Positions 18,139 through 28,181 of a DNA stretch of 64,000 nt are shown here, piece by piece. This DNA comes from Mycobacterium angelicum. Lineage in GTDB: Bacteria; Actinomycetota; Actinomycetes; Mycobacteriales; Mycobacteriaceae. The DNA lies in assembly GCF_002086155.1 (NCBI RefSeq), contig NZ_MVHE01000002.1:1-64000 (forward strand). Direction: 5' to 3'. Under the pieces are notes generated by a model. That model did not search any database and was not told the DNA's origin. It saw only the letters and a list, made by a program, of their open reading frames with translations. The position numbers and the translations under genes are program-made. Every line of letters begins with the position of its first letter. Within the stretch, counting starts at the first letter, position 1.

Positions 18139-18564
18139 ATGAAACTCAACGACGCTGCGCGTGACCTCATCGGCAAAGGCGCCAATGCCACCCTGGTCAC
18201 CGTCAATCCGGACGGAAGTCCGCAGGTCAGTTTGGTCTGGGTTGCGCAGCAGTCCACGCCGGACGGCGACGAACTGGTCACCGCGCACCTCGCTGAGCGC
18301 AAGAAGGTTCGCAACATCCGCAACGACTCTCGCGTTGCCCTCACCATCCTGGCGCCCGCGGGCCCCGGCCAGGCGATGCTGCCTTACCTGTCGATCACCG
18401 GCACGGCGCGCGTCACCGCGGGCGGCGCACCCGAGCTGCTGAAGGAACTTGCCCAAACACTGTCCAGTCCGGACGTGACGTTTCCCCCGGAGGGTTCACC
18501 GCCGGGATTCCTCACCCGTATCCGGATCGACAAGATCGGCGGCGTCGGGCCCTGGGTGGCCTAG
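18139..18564 (+). CDS. PPOX-class, probably F420- or FMN-dependent, split-barrel protein
   Basis: A 141-residue split beta-barrel protein. The N-terminal segment ATLVTVNPDGSPQVSLVWV is the standard first hairpin of pyridoxamine-phosphate-oxidase-like proteins, followed by AERKKVRNIRNDSRVALTI, where basic residues contact the flavin or deazaflavin phosphate. In mycobacteria most proteins of this shape (Rv1155-like) bind F420 and reduce small substrates; which cofactor is used here cannot be decided by eye. It is monocistronic, between the divergent DMT gene and the convergent SDR pseudogene. Confidence 0.85.
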   Translation: MKLNDAARDLIGKGANATLVTVNPDGSPQVSLVWVAQQSTPDGDELVTAHLAERKKVRNIRNDSRVALTILAPAGPGQAMLPYLSITGTARVTAGGAPELLKELAQTLSSPDVTFPPEGSPPGFLTRIRIDKIGGVGPWVA

Positions 18565-18604
18565 CGGTCGTACGAAACACCCAGCAGCACAACGACTTCA
18601 AGCC

Positions 18605-19214
18605 TCATGGCGCCAGCGGCCGATTCGTCCATTCCCGGCCGGGTCGGCGCGACGAGCGAAACCAGCCTCCGGCGGCACCGGTGCCGCCATCGACCGGGAT
18701 GGTGTGGCCGGTGACGAACGACGACAGGTCAGAGGCCAAGAAGAGGATCACTCCGGCCTGATCCTCGGGCAGTCCCATGCGTCCGACCGGAACCCACTGC
18801 GGCCATTGCCGTTGCTCGTCAGCCGATAGCCACTGCGAGTAGGGCACCTGCAGCGACTCGGTGACGTCCGGGGCTATCGCGTTGACCCGCACGCCGTGGC
18901 GGCCTACTTGCACCGCGAGGCTGCGGGTGAAGTGGATGACGGCCGCCTTGTAGGCGGCATAGACCGGGTCCTCGGGGTAGCCGCGCAGCCCTTCGACCGA
19001 TGAAACGTTGACGATCGAGCCGGCGCCCCGGTCGATCATCGCCGGCAGGAAGGCGTGGGTCGTTGATCTCGGCGGCGGTCTGCTCGGCGCGCGCGGTATC
19101 GATGTCGGCGATCACCACCTGGGCCCCGTGTTGGGCGAACAACCGCGCGGTCGCCGCGCCGATACCGCCGGCCCCGCCGGTCACCGCCGCGACTCGGCCG
19201 GCCAGCATTGTCAT
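18605..19214 (-). pseudogene. Short-chain dehydrogenase/reductase pseudogene with internal deletion and frameshift
   Basis: The 5' part encodes a good SDR N-terminus (LAGRVAAVTGGAGGIGAATARLFAQHG up to AEQTAAEIND). At about 19,057 the reading frame breaks and the following DNA, in another frame, encodes THAFLPAMIDRGAGSIVNVSS, the Tyr region (YAAYKAA) and a normal SDR C-terminus (FVTGHTIPVDGGTGA). In intact SDRs about 65-75 residues lie between these two blocks, including the DVT and NNAG motifs. These are missing, so roughly 200 bp were deleted and the frame shifted. The remnant cannot make a working enzyme. A single-base error alone would not explain the loss. Confidence 0.85.
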
Positions 19215-19567
19215 GGACACGCACCGAAACTAGCAGCGGCCCCGCCGGTGCGGGCCGTCGCAGGACCGCCTGCGTGGACCCCGAAATGGTTCAGCCCTGG
19301 GGTTGCGCCACGCCGTAATTCGTTGGCGCCCAAGGTGTTTGGAATACCACCGGTAAATGCGATTTCGCCGCAATACTGCCGGCCGGCGCCGTTGGTGTCT
19401 TTTATTTCGTCCGGAACAATGGCTCCACCCAAAATTCCGTCGAGTTGATGAACACGCTGACCGAAAAGAGATACGGTCCCCTTATTGCTAAATATGTTTT
19501 TGCTGCCACTTGCCAGATATGACCCGGACTGTCCCCAGGTGTAATCGATAGGAGGCGCTCGATCCTG
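19215..19567. other. Intergenic region upstream of the large PPE gene
   Basis: About 350 bases without a convincing gene, with visibly lower GC in its second half (for example TTATTGCTAAATATGTTTTTGC near 19,480-19,501). A good Shine-Dalgarno sequence, TAGGAGG, lies at 19,549-19,555, 12 bases before the PPE start. A minus-strand frame (19,211-19,432) exists, but its codon use is not mycobacterial and it has no recognisable domain. The region most likely holds the PPE promoter and leader. Confidence 0.6.
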
Positions 19568-22500
19568 ATGAGCTTCTTGGTGCTACCGCCGGAAATCAAT
19601 TCCGCTCGGATCCTGGCCGGCGCTGGCTCGGAGCCCCTGTTCGCCGCGGCCACCGCCTGGAACGGCTTGGCCGCTGAGTTGAAGACCGCGGCGTCCTCGT
19701 TCGGCTCGGTGATCTCGGGCTTGGCGGGCGGGGCGTGGCAGGGTCCGTCGGCGGTGGCGATGGCGAACGCCGCAGCACCCTATGCCGGATGGTTGACCGC
19801 GGCGGCGGCCCAGGCCGAGGGGACGGCCGGTCAGGCTCAGGCGGCGGCAACCGTGTTCGAAGAGGCACTGTCGGCGATGGTGCACCCGGCGGTGGTGGCG
19901 GCCAACCGCAATGCGCTGGTCTCGCTGGTGATCTCGAACCTGTTCGGTCAAAACGCCCCGGCGATCGCGGCCGCCGAAGGGCTCTACGAAGAGATGTGGG
20001 CCGCCGATGTGTCCGCCATGGTGGGCTACTACTCCGGGGCCTCGACGGTGATCGGGCAACTGGCGCCGTGGGCGGCGGCGCTGCCCGGCATCGACGGGGT
20101 CGACTTCAGCATTTCGATCTTCGGTCTCCAACTGGTGCAGACGGGTACCGCGCACGCCAACACCACCTTCGGCGGTTTGGCGGTCGCCTCGGGGGCCAAT
20201 AGTTCGGCCAGCGCCGACTTGGCCGATATCGCTTTCGCTTTCGGTGGCGGCAGCAGCGCCGCGGCCACCGGCGGCATCCTCAACATCGCCGGGGTCGGTG
20301 GCAGCAACAGTAAGGCCAGTGCCACCGGCGCGGTCAACATCGGCACCGGCGCTCTGGCATTCGGCGACAACAACACGGTCAGCGCCAGTTCCATCGGCGT
20401 TGCCAATATCGGCACGGTGGCCGCCGCGTTCGGAAACAACAACACGGTTACCGCCATCGCCAACGGCGTGGAGAACAACGCGACGGTGGCCGCCGCCTTC
20501 GGCAACAACAACACCGGGGTTCAAGCCGCGGTCAACGGCGTGGAGAACACCGGCGTCGTCTCGGCAGTATTCGGCAGCAACAACACCGGGGTCTCCGCCA
20601 ACGCGTTCGGCGTGGAAAACAACATCATTGTCGCGACGGCCGCGGGCAGCGGAAACAACAACGTCCTGGCCGACGCCGGCGGCACCGGCGCCAACGAGGG
20701 CGTTATCGCAGCGGCGTTCGGCAACAACAACACCACCGTCGGAGCGGTGGCCACGGATGGTGGTGGCAATCTGGGCACGGTTGCCATGTCGTTCGTCGGC
20801 AACAACAACAACATCACCGCCAACGCGCTGGGCGCGGGACACATCGGCACCGTCGCCACCGCATTGTTCGGCGACAACAACGTCGTCAAGGCGACCTCGA
20901 TCGGAATCGACAACATCGCCACCGTCGCGACGGTCGGCGGCAGCGGCAATGGCGGCAGCGGCGGGGTCTTCGCCGAGGCCAGCGGCTCGGAGAACATCGC
21001 CACCGTGGCGACGGCGTTCGGCAACAACAGCCCGGTGGTCGGGGCCAGCGCACTCGGTGCGGGCAATATCGCCGCGGTGGCCACGTCGTTGGGTAACAGC
21101 AACAGCGTCACCGCCAAGGTGATCGGCGCCGGAAACATCGCGACGGTGGCGACCTCGGGTGGCAGCAACAATGGCGTCGGTGCCAGCGCGGTGGGCGTCG
21201 GTGCCAATATCGCCCAGGTGGCAACGGCTTTCGGTAACGGCAACACGCAGGTCAGCGCGGACGCCGGAGGCGCGGGCGGCAATATCGCCACCGTCGCCAC
21301 GTCGTTCGGTGACAACAACTCCGCAAAAGCCAGTGCCTTCGGCGCCGGGAACGTCGCCACGGTGTCGTCGGTGTTGTTCAGTAACAACAACACCTCGGCG
21401 GCCGAGACGATCGGGGTCGAGAACTGGGCAACGGTGGCCACCTCATACGGCCACGACAACAACGTCTCGGCCGAAGCCAAGGGTGTCGGCGGCAACATCG
21501 CGACTGTCGCCACGGCGATCGGCCAGGGCAACACCAAGGTCGACGCCGACTCCGGCATCGCGGGCGGCAATATCGCCACGGTCGCCACCGTGTTCGGCGA
21601 CAACAACACCGCCCAGGCCAGTGCGCTGGGTGCGGGCAATACCGCCACCGTCGCCACCGTGTTGTTCAGCAACAACAACGTTTCCAACGCCAGCGCGCTG
21701 GGCGTGGAGAATATCGCCACCGTGGCCACCTCCTACGGCCACGACAACAATGTCTCCGCCAGTACGCCCGGCGTCGGTGCCAATATCGCGACCTTCGCCA
21801 CGGCCATCGGGCAGGGCAACACCCAGGTACATGCCGAAGCCGGTGGCGGGGGAGGCAACACCGCGACGCTGGCCACCGCGCTAGGCGACAAGAACGTGGT
21901 CTCGGTCAGCTCCACCGGCCTGGGCAACACAGCCAACCTCGGCACCGTCATCGGAAACGGCAACACCGCCAAAGTCGACGTGTTCGGCGTGGAGAACATC
22001 GCCACCGTCGCAACCGCATACGGCGACAACAATGGCCTCGCAGCCAGCGCGCCCGGCGTCGGCGCCAACATCGCGACCTTCGCCACCGCGATCGGCAGCG
22101 GCAACAGCCAGGTCAGCGCCGAGGCCGGGGGAGCGGGCGCCAACATCGCCACGCTGGCCAGCGTGTTCGGCGACAACAACACCGCGGTTGTCAGCGCGAT
22201 CGGCGGCAACAACATCGCCACCGCCGCCACCCAGTTCGGCAACAACAGTGGGCTGGCGGCCAGCTCCTTCGGCCTGGACAACATCGCGACGCTGGCCACC
22301 TCGTTCGGCGACGGCAACGGCGCGGTCGCGGCCGAATCCGGTGGTGCCGGCGGCAATATCGCCACCCTGGCGACGGTGTTCGGCAGCGGCAACGCCTCAA
22401 CCGGGGCCCACGCGATCGGAATCGGCGGCAATATCGCCACCCTGGGCACCGTGATCGGCGACAACAACACCACCGTCACGACCAGTGCCACCGGCTCGGG

Positions 22501-24019
22501 CAATATCGCCAGCGTCGCAACCGCCATCGGCGACAAGAACTCGGCCGAAGTCAATGTGTTCGGCGTGGAGAACATCGCCACCTTCGCCACCGCCGGCGGC
22601 AACAACAATGGCCTGGCGGCCGGCGCGACCGGTGTGGGAGGCAATATCGCCACCATCGCCACCGCGATCGGCGACGGCAACAGCCAGGTCCACGCCGGGG
22701 CCGGCGGCGCCGGCGGCAACCTCGTCACCCTGGCAAATGCGTTCGGCGACAACAACATCGCCACGGCCAGCGCGACCGGCCTGGGCAACATTCCGACCTT
22801 GTCGACGGTGATCGGTAACGGCAACGAGATGAGGGTCAGCTCGTTCGGCGTGGAGAACATCGCCACGCTGGGCACCGTGTACGGCGACGGAAACAAGGGC
22901 GGCCTGGTCGAGTCGGGCGGAGCGGGCGGCAATATCGCCACGTTGGCCACGGTCTTCGGCAACGACAACACCGCGGCGGTGGCCAGGGCGGTGGGTGTCG
23001 GCGGCAACATCGCGACATTGGGCAGCGCGTTCGGTGACGGCAACGCGGTTTCGGCCACCGCGACCGGGGCGGGCAACGTGCCCACCGCCGCCACCGCGAT
23101 CGGCGCCGGCAATCAGATCACCGTCGACGTGTTCGGGGTGGAGAACATCGCCACGCTGGGCACCGCGATCGGCGACGGCAACACCGGAGTGGTGGCTCAG
23201 GCCGGCGGTGCCGGCGGCAATATCGCCACGTTGGCCACGGTGTTCGGCAATAACAACACCGCGACCGCGGCCCGGGCAATCGGTGTCGGCGGCAATATCG
23301 CCACCGACGCGACGGTGTTGTTCAGCGACCACAACGCGGCCACGGCCGTGGCGAACGGCGCGGGCAACATCGCCACCCAGGCCATCGTCTACAGCGACAA
23401 CAATTCCGCGGTGGCCACCGCCAACGGTGTGGGCAACATCGCGACCGCCGCCACCGCCATCGGCAGCGGCAACGACGTAGCGGCCAGCGCCGTCGGCGCG
23501 GGCGGCAACATCGGCACCCTCGCCACCGCTGTCGGCGACGGCAATACCGAGGTGAGCACCGAGGCCGGCGGCGCGGGCCTCAATATCGCCACCGCGGCCA
23601 CGGCCGTCGGCAACGGCAACAGCGTGGTCACCAAAGCCCTCGGTGTCGGCGGCAATATCGGCACCGTGGCAACCGCGGTCGGCGACGCCAACACGGGGGT
23701 CGCGGCCACCGCCAACGGCGGGCTGGACATCGCCAACGTCGCAACCGTGGTCGGCAGCGGCAACAACGGAGTCGCCGCCAGCGCCAGCGGCCCGCTCAAC
23801 ATCATCAACATCGCCACCGTGGCCGGCGGCGGCAACAACGGGCTGGCCGCCGGCGGCAACGGCAATATCGCCATCGTCGTTGCCAACAACTCCGAGGGGC
23901 GGGCGTTCAGCGGCAGCATCAACCTCGCGGTCGCCTGGGCCGATCACGTGTCGGCGCTCGCAGGCCCCGGTAGCTTCAACTTCGCGATTCGGCCGGTGGC
24001 TTTCGCGCCGGGTCAGTGA
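19568..24019 (+). CDS. PPE family protein with long NIAT/GNN-type repeat domain
   Basis: A 1,483-residue PPE protein. Residues 1-~175 are a classical PPE domain ([25 protein letters not shown], then [26 protein letters not shown]). From about 220 to 1,450 the protein is almost entirely degenerate repeats of 22-25 residues centred on NIATVATxxGxxN, alternating with Ala/Ser/Gly-rich linkers. The last ~40 residues ([20 protein letters not shown]) are non-repetitive. PPE proteins are secreted by type VII systems and often sit in the outer membrane; the repeat looks suited to a beta-solenoid, which is my inference. The motif differs from the classical MPTR NxGxGNxG. No PE partner or esx gene is adjacent. 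Start ATG 19568 has an AGGAGG-type ribosome site. Confidence 0.95.
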   Translation: MSFLVLPPEINSARILAGAGSEPLFAAATAWNGLAAELKTAASSFGSVISGLAGGAWQGPSAVAMANAAAPYAGWLTAAAAQAEGTAGQAQAAATVFEEALSAMVHPAVVAANRNALVSLVISNLFGQNAPAIAAAEGLYEEMWAADVSAMVGYYSGASTVIGQLAPWAAALPGIDGVDFSISIFGLQLVQTGTAHANTTFGGLAVASGANSSASADLADIAFAFGGGSSAAATGGILNIAGVGGSNSKASATGAVNIGTGALAFGDNNTVSASSIGVANIGTVAAAFGNNNTVTAIANGVENNATVAAAFGNNNTGVQAAVNGVENTGVVSAVFGSNNTGVSANAFGVENNIIVATAAGSGNNNVLADAGGTGANEGVIAAAFGNNNTTVGAVATDGGGNLGTVAMSFVGNNNNITANALGAGHIGTVATALFGDNNVVKATSIGIDNIATVATVGGSGNGGSGGVFAEASGSENIATVATAFGNNSPVVGASALGAGNIAAVATSLGNSNSVTAKVIGAGNIATVATSGGSNNGVGASAVGVGANIAQVATAFGNGNTQVSADAGGAGGNIATVATSFGDNNSAKASAFGAGNVATVSSVLFSNNNTSAAETIGVENWATVATSYGHDNNVSAEAKGVGGNIATVATAIGQGNTKVDADSGIAGGNIATVATVFGDNNTAQASALGAGNTATVATVLFSNNNVSNASALGVENIATVATSYGHDNNVSASTPGVGANIATFATAIGQGNTQVHAEAGGGGGNTATLATALGDKNVVSVSSTGLGNTANLGTVIGNGNTAKVDVFGVENIATVATAYGDNNGLAASAPGVGANIATFATAIGSGNSQVSAEAGGAGANIATLASVFGDNNTAVVSAIGGNNIATAATQFGNNSGLAASSFGLDNIATLATSFGDGNGAVAAESGGAGGNIATLATVFGSGNASTGAHAIGIGGNIATLGTVIGDNNTTVTTSATGSGNIASVATAIGDKNSAEVNVFGVENIATFATAGGNNNGLAAGATGVGGNIATIATAIGDGNSQVHAGAGGAGGNLVTLANAFGDNNIATASATGLGNIPTLSTVIGNGNEMRVSSFGVENIATLGTVYGDGNKGGLVESGGAGGNIATLATVFGNDNTAAVARAVGVGGNIATLGSAFGDGNAVSATATGAGNVPTAATAIGAGNQITVDVFGVENIATLGTAIGDGNTGVVAQAGGAGGNIATLATVFGNNNTATAARAIGVGGNIATDATVLFSDHNAATAVANGAGNIATQAIVYSDNNSAVATANGVGNIATAATAIGSGNDVAASAVGAGGNIGTLATAVGDGNTEVSTEAGGAGLNIATAATAVGNGNSVVTKALGVGGNIGTVATAVGDANTGVAATANGGLDIANVATVVGSGNNGVAASASGPLNIINIATVAGGGNNGLAAGGNGNIAIVVANNSEGRAFSGSINLAVAWADHVSALAGPGSFNFAIRPVAFAPGQ
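20230..23900 (+). repeat. Degenerate coding repeats of ~66-75 bp inside the PPE gene
   Basis: Dozens of imperfect units encode (G/E)NIATVAT-x(3)-GxNN-x(3)-A-x(2)-G-x-G. I count about 27 exact NIAT tetrapeptides plus variants such as NTAT, NVAT and NIGT. A higher-order pattern is also visible: FGVENIAT recurs several times as the start of a block of about four units. The nucleotide sequence is too diverged for exact tandem copies. Confidence 0.85.
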
Positions 24020-24047
24020 TCTTCTCGCACAGCGACTTTGGCGATGC

Positions 24048-24320
24048 TCAAGTAGGGGAGTCGTGGGTGACGGCCTGGTAGCCGCGCGCACCCGCGCGGT
24101 CGACGGCCGCCTTTACCACACCGAAGATCAGGCCTTGCAGTCCCGCACCGACCAAGGCGACACGGGTGGATTTGCTGAGGTCTTTGGGATCCGGCGGCCC
24201 CTCGTCGTGGTCACTGAATCGCTTCCAGACCTGGTTGAAGATCGCGCCGGCGAGCAGCCCGCCGGTCACGCTGGTGGCTATGGACAGCGGCAGGTACAGC
24301 GTCTTGGACGTCGCGCTCAT
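24048..24320 (-). CDS. DUF4235 family small membrane protein
   Basis: A 90-residue protein with two hydrophobic segments (SIATSVTGGLLAGAIFNQVW and RVALVGAGLQGLIFGVVKAAVDR). The arrangement, with a polar PPDPKDLSKSTR loop between them, fits DUF4235, a small actinobacterial family of unknown function. ATG 24320 gives the usual N-terminus; a start 27 bases upstream is possible. Convergent with the PPE gene, 28 bases away. Confidence 0.85.
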   Translation of the reverse strand: MSATSKTLYLPLSIATSVTGGLLAGAIFNQVWKRFSDHDEGPPDPKDLSKSTRVALVGAGLQGLIFGVVKAAVDRAGARGYQAVTHDSPT

Positions 24321-24403
24321 GACGCTTGTCGTACCCAGCTCCGGCAACGCTCAACCCGCCAATGCCACTTCCGATACTGCGAGTAGCGGAATAAGGTGAG
24401 GGG

Positions 24404-26626
24404 ATGACGACCGCTGTTGACGGCAGGCACCTGCGCACGTGTCCACTGTGTGAAGCCATGTGTGGCTTGGAGATTCGCGTCGAGAGCGGCCCGCAAGGCC
24501 CCCGCGTCGCAAGCATCCGCGGCAACCGCGACGACGTGTGGAGCCACGGACACATCTGCCCGAAGGGCGTATCGCTGGGCGCGATTCACGAGGACGCCGA
24601 CCGCATCCGCCGGCCGCTGATCAAGGTGAACGGCCGCTGGCGGGAAGTCGACTGGGACACCGCGTTTCGGCGCTGCACCGAATTGCTGACACCGGTGATC
24701 GCCAAGTACGGGATGGGCGCGGTCACCGCCTACACCGGTAATCCACTGGCGCACTCGTTCTCATTGGCCCGTTACGCGGGTGTGCTGCTGGGCATGTCGG
24801 GGATGCCGATCACCTATTCGCCCGGGACGGTCGACCAATGGCCGAAGAATCTCTCGTCGCATCTGATGTACGGCGGCTGGTGGACGTTCCCGGTACCCGA
24901 CATCGAACGCACCGACCTGCTGGTCATCATGGGCGCCAATCCGGCCGCGTCGCAGGGGTCGCTGCTGGCCGCACCCGACGTGATGGGCCTGATCAACGGA
25001 ATCCGCAAACGCGGCAAGGTGATCGTGATCGACCCGGTACGCACCCAGACCGCCGCGCATGCCGACGAGTGGCTGCCCATCGTCCCGGGCACCGACGCGG
25101 CTCTGCTGCTGGCCATCGCGCACACCCTGTTCGCCGAAAACCTGGTGCATGCGGGACCGCACGTCGACGGTGTGGAAACGATGCGTGGTGTCGCCGAGCA
25201 ATGGCCGCCGGAACGCGTCAGCGCGGCAACCGGTATCGCCGCCGACCGTATCCGGCGACTGGCCCGCGAGCTGGCCGCGACCGAGAAATCGGTGGTCTAC
25301 GGGCGAATTGGCCTGTGCAATCAGGAGTTTGGCAGCCTGGCCAGTTGGCTGGTCGATGTGATCAACATCTTGACCGGGCACTTCGACACACCCGGCGGCG
25401 CCATGTTCCCGCTGCCGGCGGCCTGGTCCATCACCACCCAGCCGCTGCCGGGGCTGGAGGGCGGTGCACCGGAATTCGGCCGCTGGCATACCCGGGTGCG
25501 CGGCGCCAAAGAGGTACTCGGGCAGGCGCCGGTGTCCTGCATGGCCGAAGAGATCGCCACACCCGGCGACGGCCAGCTCAAGGCGCTGATCACCGTCGCC
25601 GGCAACCCGGTGCTTTCCACGCCCGGCGGTGACAAGCTCGACGAGGTGCTGCCGATGCTGGAGGCGATGATCTCGGTCGACCTGTGGCTCAACGAAACGA
25701 CTCGGCACGCCGACGTGATCCTGCCGGGACTCTCGCCGCTGGAACAGCCGCACCATGACGACCTGATCCTGCAGTTCGCCATCCGCAGTTTCGCGAACTA
25801 CTCGGCTCCGGTGTTCGACCCGGGCGATCGCCCGCACGAGTGGGAGATCCTGATCCGGCTGACCGGCCTATGTACCGGCACACCCGCCGAGGACGTCGAC
25901 GTCAGCGCCATCGACGACGGCTTCTTCGACTATCTGGCTTTCACCCGGGGGCTGGACGGCGCCCAGCTACGCAAGCTCTACGACGGTGCCGGTTTGACAG
26001 GCGGCCCGGAGCGGATGCTGGACCTCACACTGCGCACCGGGCCGTTCGGCGACCAATACGGCGAGAAGCCCGGTGGACTGACATTGGACCAGCTCAAGGC
26101 CCACCCCAACGGCATCGACTTCGGGCCGATGGTGCCGCGGTTGCCCGCTGTGCTGGGCACCCCGGAGCAGAAAATCCGACTCGCCCCGCAATATCTGCTC
26201 GACGACCTGCCCCGGCTGGCCGCGCGCCTGGAACGCCCAGCTGAGCCGCTGGTCCTGGTGAACCGCAGACACCTGCGATCGAACAATTCGTGGCTGCACA
26301 ACGTGCCGGCGCTGATGAAGGGAAAGGATCGGTGCACGTTGCTGATGAATCCCACCGATGCAGCCCGCTGCGGTGTCGCCCAGGACGACATCGTCACGGT
26401 GAAGTCCTCGGCCGGCGAAATCAAGGTGCCCGTGGAAGTCACCGACGCGATAACGCCGGGTGTGGTGTCGATGCCGCACGGCTGGGGACATGGCCGGCCG
26501 GGCACCCGTATGTCGGTGGCCAATGGATCGCCGGGTGCCAACACCAATGCGCTGTCGCCACCGACATTCATCGACGAGCCATCGGGAAACGGTGTCCTCA
26601 ACGGCATCCCGGTAACCGTTAGCTGA
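24404..26626 (+). CDS. Molybdopterin-dependent oxidoreductase, formate dehydrogenase/nitrate reductase-like (Rv0197-like)
   Basis: A 740-residue member of the DMSO-reductase superfamily. The N-terminus carries a 4Fe-4S ligand set in CPLCEAMCG...CPKG (first Cys near 13), followed by molybdopterin-binding blocks (DLLVIMGANPAASQGS, VIDPVRTQTA, TADEWLP-like segment, and GVVSMPHGWGHGRPG near the C-terminus). Overall size and motifs resemble M. tuberculosis Rv0197, a putative oxidoreductase of unknown substrate. The likely Mo ligand residue was not pinned down. No membrane anchor or Tat signal is seen, so it is probably cytoplasmic. It is a single gene, divergent from DUF4235. Confidence 0.92.
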   Translation: MTTAVDGRHLRTCPLCEAMCGLEIRVESGPQGPRVASIRGNRDDVWSHGHICPKGVSLGAIHEDADRIRRPLIKVNGRWREVDWDTAFRRCTELLTPVIAKYGMGAVTAYTGNPLAHSFSLARYAGVLLGMSGMPITYSPGTVDQWPKNLSSHLMYGGWWTFPVPDIERTDLLVIMGANPAASQGSLLAAPDVMGLINGIRKRGKVIVIDPVRTQTAAHADEWLPIVPGTDAALLLAIAHTLFAENLVHAGPHVDGVETMRGVAEQWPPERVSAATGIAADRIRRLARELAATEKSVVYGRIGLCNQEFGSLASWLVDVINILTGHFDTPGGAMFPLPAAWSITTQPLPGLEGGAPEFGRWHTRVRGAKEVLGQAPVSCMAEEIATPGDGQLKALITVAGNPVLSTPGGDKLDEVLPMLEAMISVDLWLNETTRHADVILPGLSPLEQPHHDDLILQFAIRSFANYSAPVFDPGDRPHEWEILIRLTGLCTGTPAEDVDVSAIDDGFFDYLAFTRGLDGAQLRKLYDGAGLTGGPERMLDLTLRTGPFGDQYGEKPGGLTLDQLKAHPNGIDFGPMVPRLPAVLGTPEQKIRLAPQYLLDDLPRLAARLERPAEPLVLVNRRHLRSNNSWLHNVPALMKGKDRCTLLMNPTDAARCGVAQDDIVTVKSSAGEIKVPVEVTDAITPGVVSMPHGWGHGRPGTRMSVANGSPGANTNALSPPTFIDEPSGNGVLNGIPVTVS

Positions 26627-26693
26627 CAGCCAGCGCCATTCAGGTGCTATTCGGGCGCCATTCGGGGATTGCTACCCCAAACGCACACGACAC

Positions 26694-26742
26694 TTTGCGC
26701 TGTAAATACCCGCAAACCGCTCCCGCAAACGTGAGATTTGCG
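26694..26742. promoter_or_regulatory. Cluster of four CGCAAA/TTTGCG hexamers upstream of the esterase gene
   Basis: TTTGCG at 26,694, CGCAAA at 26,711 and 26,724, and TTTGCG at 26,737. The last two form a perfect 6-bp inverted repeat with a 7-base centre, and successive copies are 13-17 bases apart. The cluster lies 79-127 bases before the start codon at 26,821, suitable for a transcription-factor site. No known regulator was recognised. Confidence 0.4.
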
Positions 26743-26820
26743 ACAACTCCGCGGCGCCTGCGCCACCGTTTGCCGCATCCTGCGCGGGGTATTCGCCGCA
26801 CAGATTAGGAGTTGATCGCA

Positions 26821-27849
26821 ATGGTCGCAAGGAAGATGTCCCCAGCATCAGTGCCGCGCAAGGCGATTGAGCGGCGAGTTCACCACCGCCACAGCGCACG
26901 ATCTGTTGCGGTTTCGCTGGCGAGCCGGTTATTCGTGAAGAACGCGGTGCGCGCCTGGACCATCCAACCCGATCTGCATTGGCCATTCGAATACATCGAT
27001 GGTTTCGCGGGTTTGCTGCCGCGTTTCCTGTCCGGCGCGCAGATAGAACCGGTCCGGCTGGAGAATTGCCCTGCCGAATGGGTTCGCGCACCCGGTGTAA
27101 CCGCCTCCCGGGCGATTCTCTACCTGCATGGCGGTGCGTTTCTCACCTGCGGACTCAACACGCACCGCTCGCTGGTGACCCGGTTGTCGAAGGCTGCCGA
27201 TGCCAGCGTGCTCAACGTCGGATACCGAATGCTGCCGTCGTACCGCATCGCCGACGCGATCGAGGATGCGATGTGTGGACTGGCCTGGCTGCAAGATCGC
27301 GGCTATGACGACGAGAGCATCGTCATCGCCGGCGATTCGGCCGGCGGATATCTCGCGTTCATGGCCACCCTGTCCGCCATCAAGAGCGGGATCGCCAGAC
27401 CGGCCGGCGTGGCCACCGTGTCGCCCTTCACCGATCCCGATCCCGACCGGAAACTCAAGCACCGCAATGCGCGACGGTGTTCGATGTTCACCTGCGGCGC
27501 ATTGTCCCGGTTTGCGCGGTACCTGCGCGAGGCGCAGCTGCACGAAGAGCGGGAGAGTTCGCCGGTGCAAGTGGTCTCACCGGTGGACGCCGATTTGTCC
27601 GAGTTGCCACCGGTGACGATTCACGCGAGTTCCGACGAGTTGTTGCTCCCGGATGCCGAGCTGATGGCGAAACGCCTGCGCGCCAGTAAGATTCGATGTG
27701 ATTTGCATCTTTGGGACGGGCAGATTCACGATTTCCCGCTGGCGGCCGACATCTTGCCCGAGGGCAGGCGCGCCATTCGCTACATCGGTGAGTTCGTCAA
27801 GGAAGTCACCAGCGAATGCGATGCCGGCATCACCGCGGCAGCAGGCTGA
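26821..27849 (+). CDS. Alpha/beta hydrolase, hormone-sensitive-lipase (Lip) family
   Basis: A 342-residue esterase/lipase. It has the oxyanion-hole motif YLHGGAF and the nucleophile elbow GDSAGGYLA, both diagnostic of the HSL family, an Asp-containing segment (SSDELLLPD) and a late catalytic His in GQIHDFPL. Mycobacteria have many such Lip proteins acting on short- to medium-chain esters. The N-terminal ~80 residues are basic and poorly conserved, with no clear signal peptide. ATG 26821 is chosen because AGGAG ends 9 bases upstream; the earlier TTG at 26,812 would overlap that site. The gene ends 7 bases before a convergent small gene. Confidence 0.92.
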   Translation: MVARKMSPASVPRKAIERRVHHRHSARSVAVSLASRLFVKNAVRAWTIQPDLHWPFEYIDGFAGLLPRFLSGAQIEPVRLENCPAEWVRAPGVTASRAILYLHGGAFLTCGLNTHRSLVTRLSKAADASVLNVGYRMLPSYRIADAIEDAMCGLAWLQDRGYDDESIVIAGDSAGGYLAFMATLSAIKSGIARPAGVATVSPFTDPDPDRKLKHRNARRCSMFTCGALSRFARYLREAQLHEERESSPVQVVSPVDADLSELPPVTIHASSDELLLPDAELMAKRLRASKIRCDLHLWDGQIHDFPLAADILPEGRRAIRYIGEFVKEVTSECDAGITAAAG

Positions 27850-27856
27850 CAGCCGG

Positions 27857-28075
27857 TCACCGGTCGGCGTCGAATTCCTCTAGATCCGGATCGAGCAGAA
27901 CGGATTCCCGCTGCTCCTGCCAATCCGAAGCGCTGGCTTCCAGCGGCACTTGACCGTCCTCCCACGAGGACGCCGCGCGCTCGTCGTCTGCCGCGGAGTC
28001 GGCCGTCGCGCGCTGTTGCTCGATGGCATCGGCAATGGGCACGTCGTCAGGGAAAACGCCGTCGGTGTCAGGCAT
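27857..28075 (-). CDS. Small acidic mycobacterial protein of unknown function
   Basis: A 72-residue, strongly acidic, cysteine-free protein (MPDTDGVFPDDVPIADAIEQ ... WQEQRESVLLDPDLEEFDADR). It is hydrophilic throughout with no signal or membrane segment. Small acidic proteins of this look are conserved in mycobacteria, but no function is known to me. ATG 28075 is preferred over the start 24 bases further upstream because it gives the compact acidic N-terminus. Divergent from pknF, about 106 bases away. Confidence 0.72.
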   Translation of the reverse strand: MPDTDGVFPDDVPIADAIEQQRATADSAADDERAASSWEDGQVPLEASASDWQEQRESVLLDPDLEEFDADR

Positions 28076-28181
28076 GGACTGCGGGTTACCCGCAATCAAA
28101 ACGGGACAAACGGCCCGCTAGCGGCCTCGGCGAGGCCCAGTTTCTGCGCGGTGCGTCCGCTCAGCGGGCTACGATGCCGCC

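Noticed and set aside
19211..19432. 73-residue minus-strand frame upstream of the PPE gene
   Set aside because: Low GC at third codon positions, no ribosome site and no domain; more likely a promoter region.
20230..23900. Periodic DNA that could suggest a CRISPR-like array
   Set aside because: Units are imperfect, in frame and encode the PPE repeat; no conserved direct repeat with unique spacers.
20521..24091. Several long minus-strand frames opposite the PPE gene
   Set aside because: They mirror the regular repeat of the PPE gene (Ala/Pro/Leu-rich periodic sequence) and have no start context or independent features.
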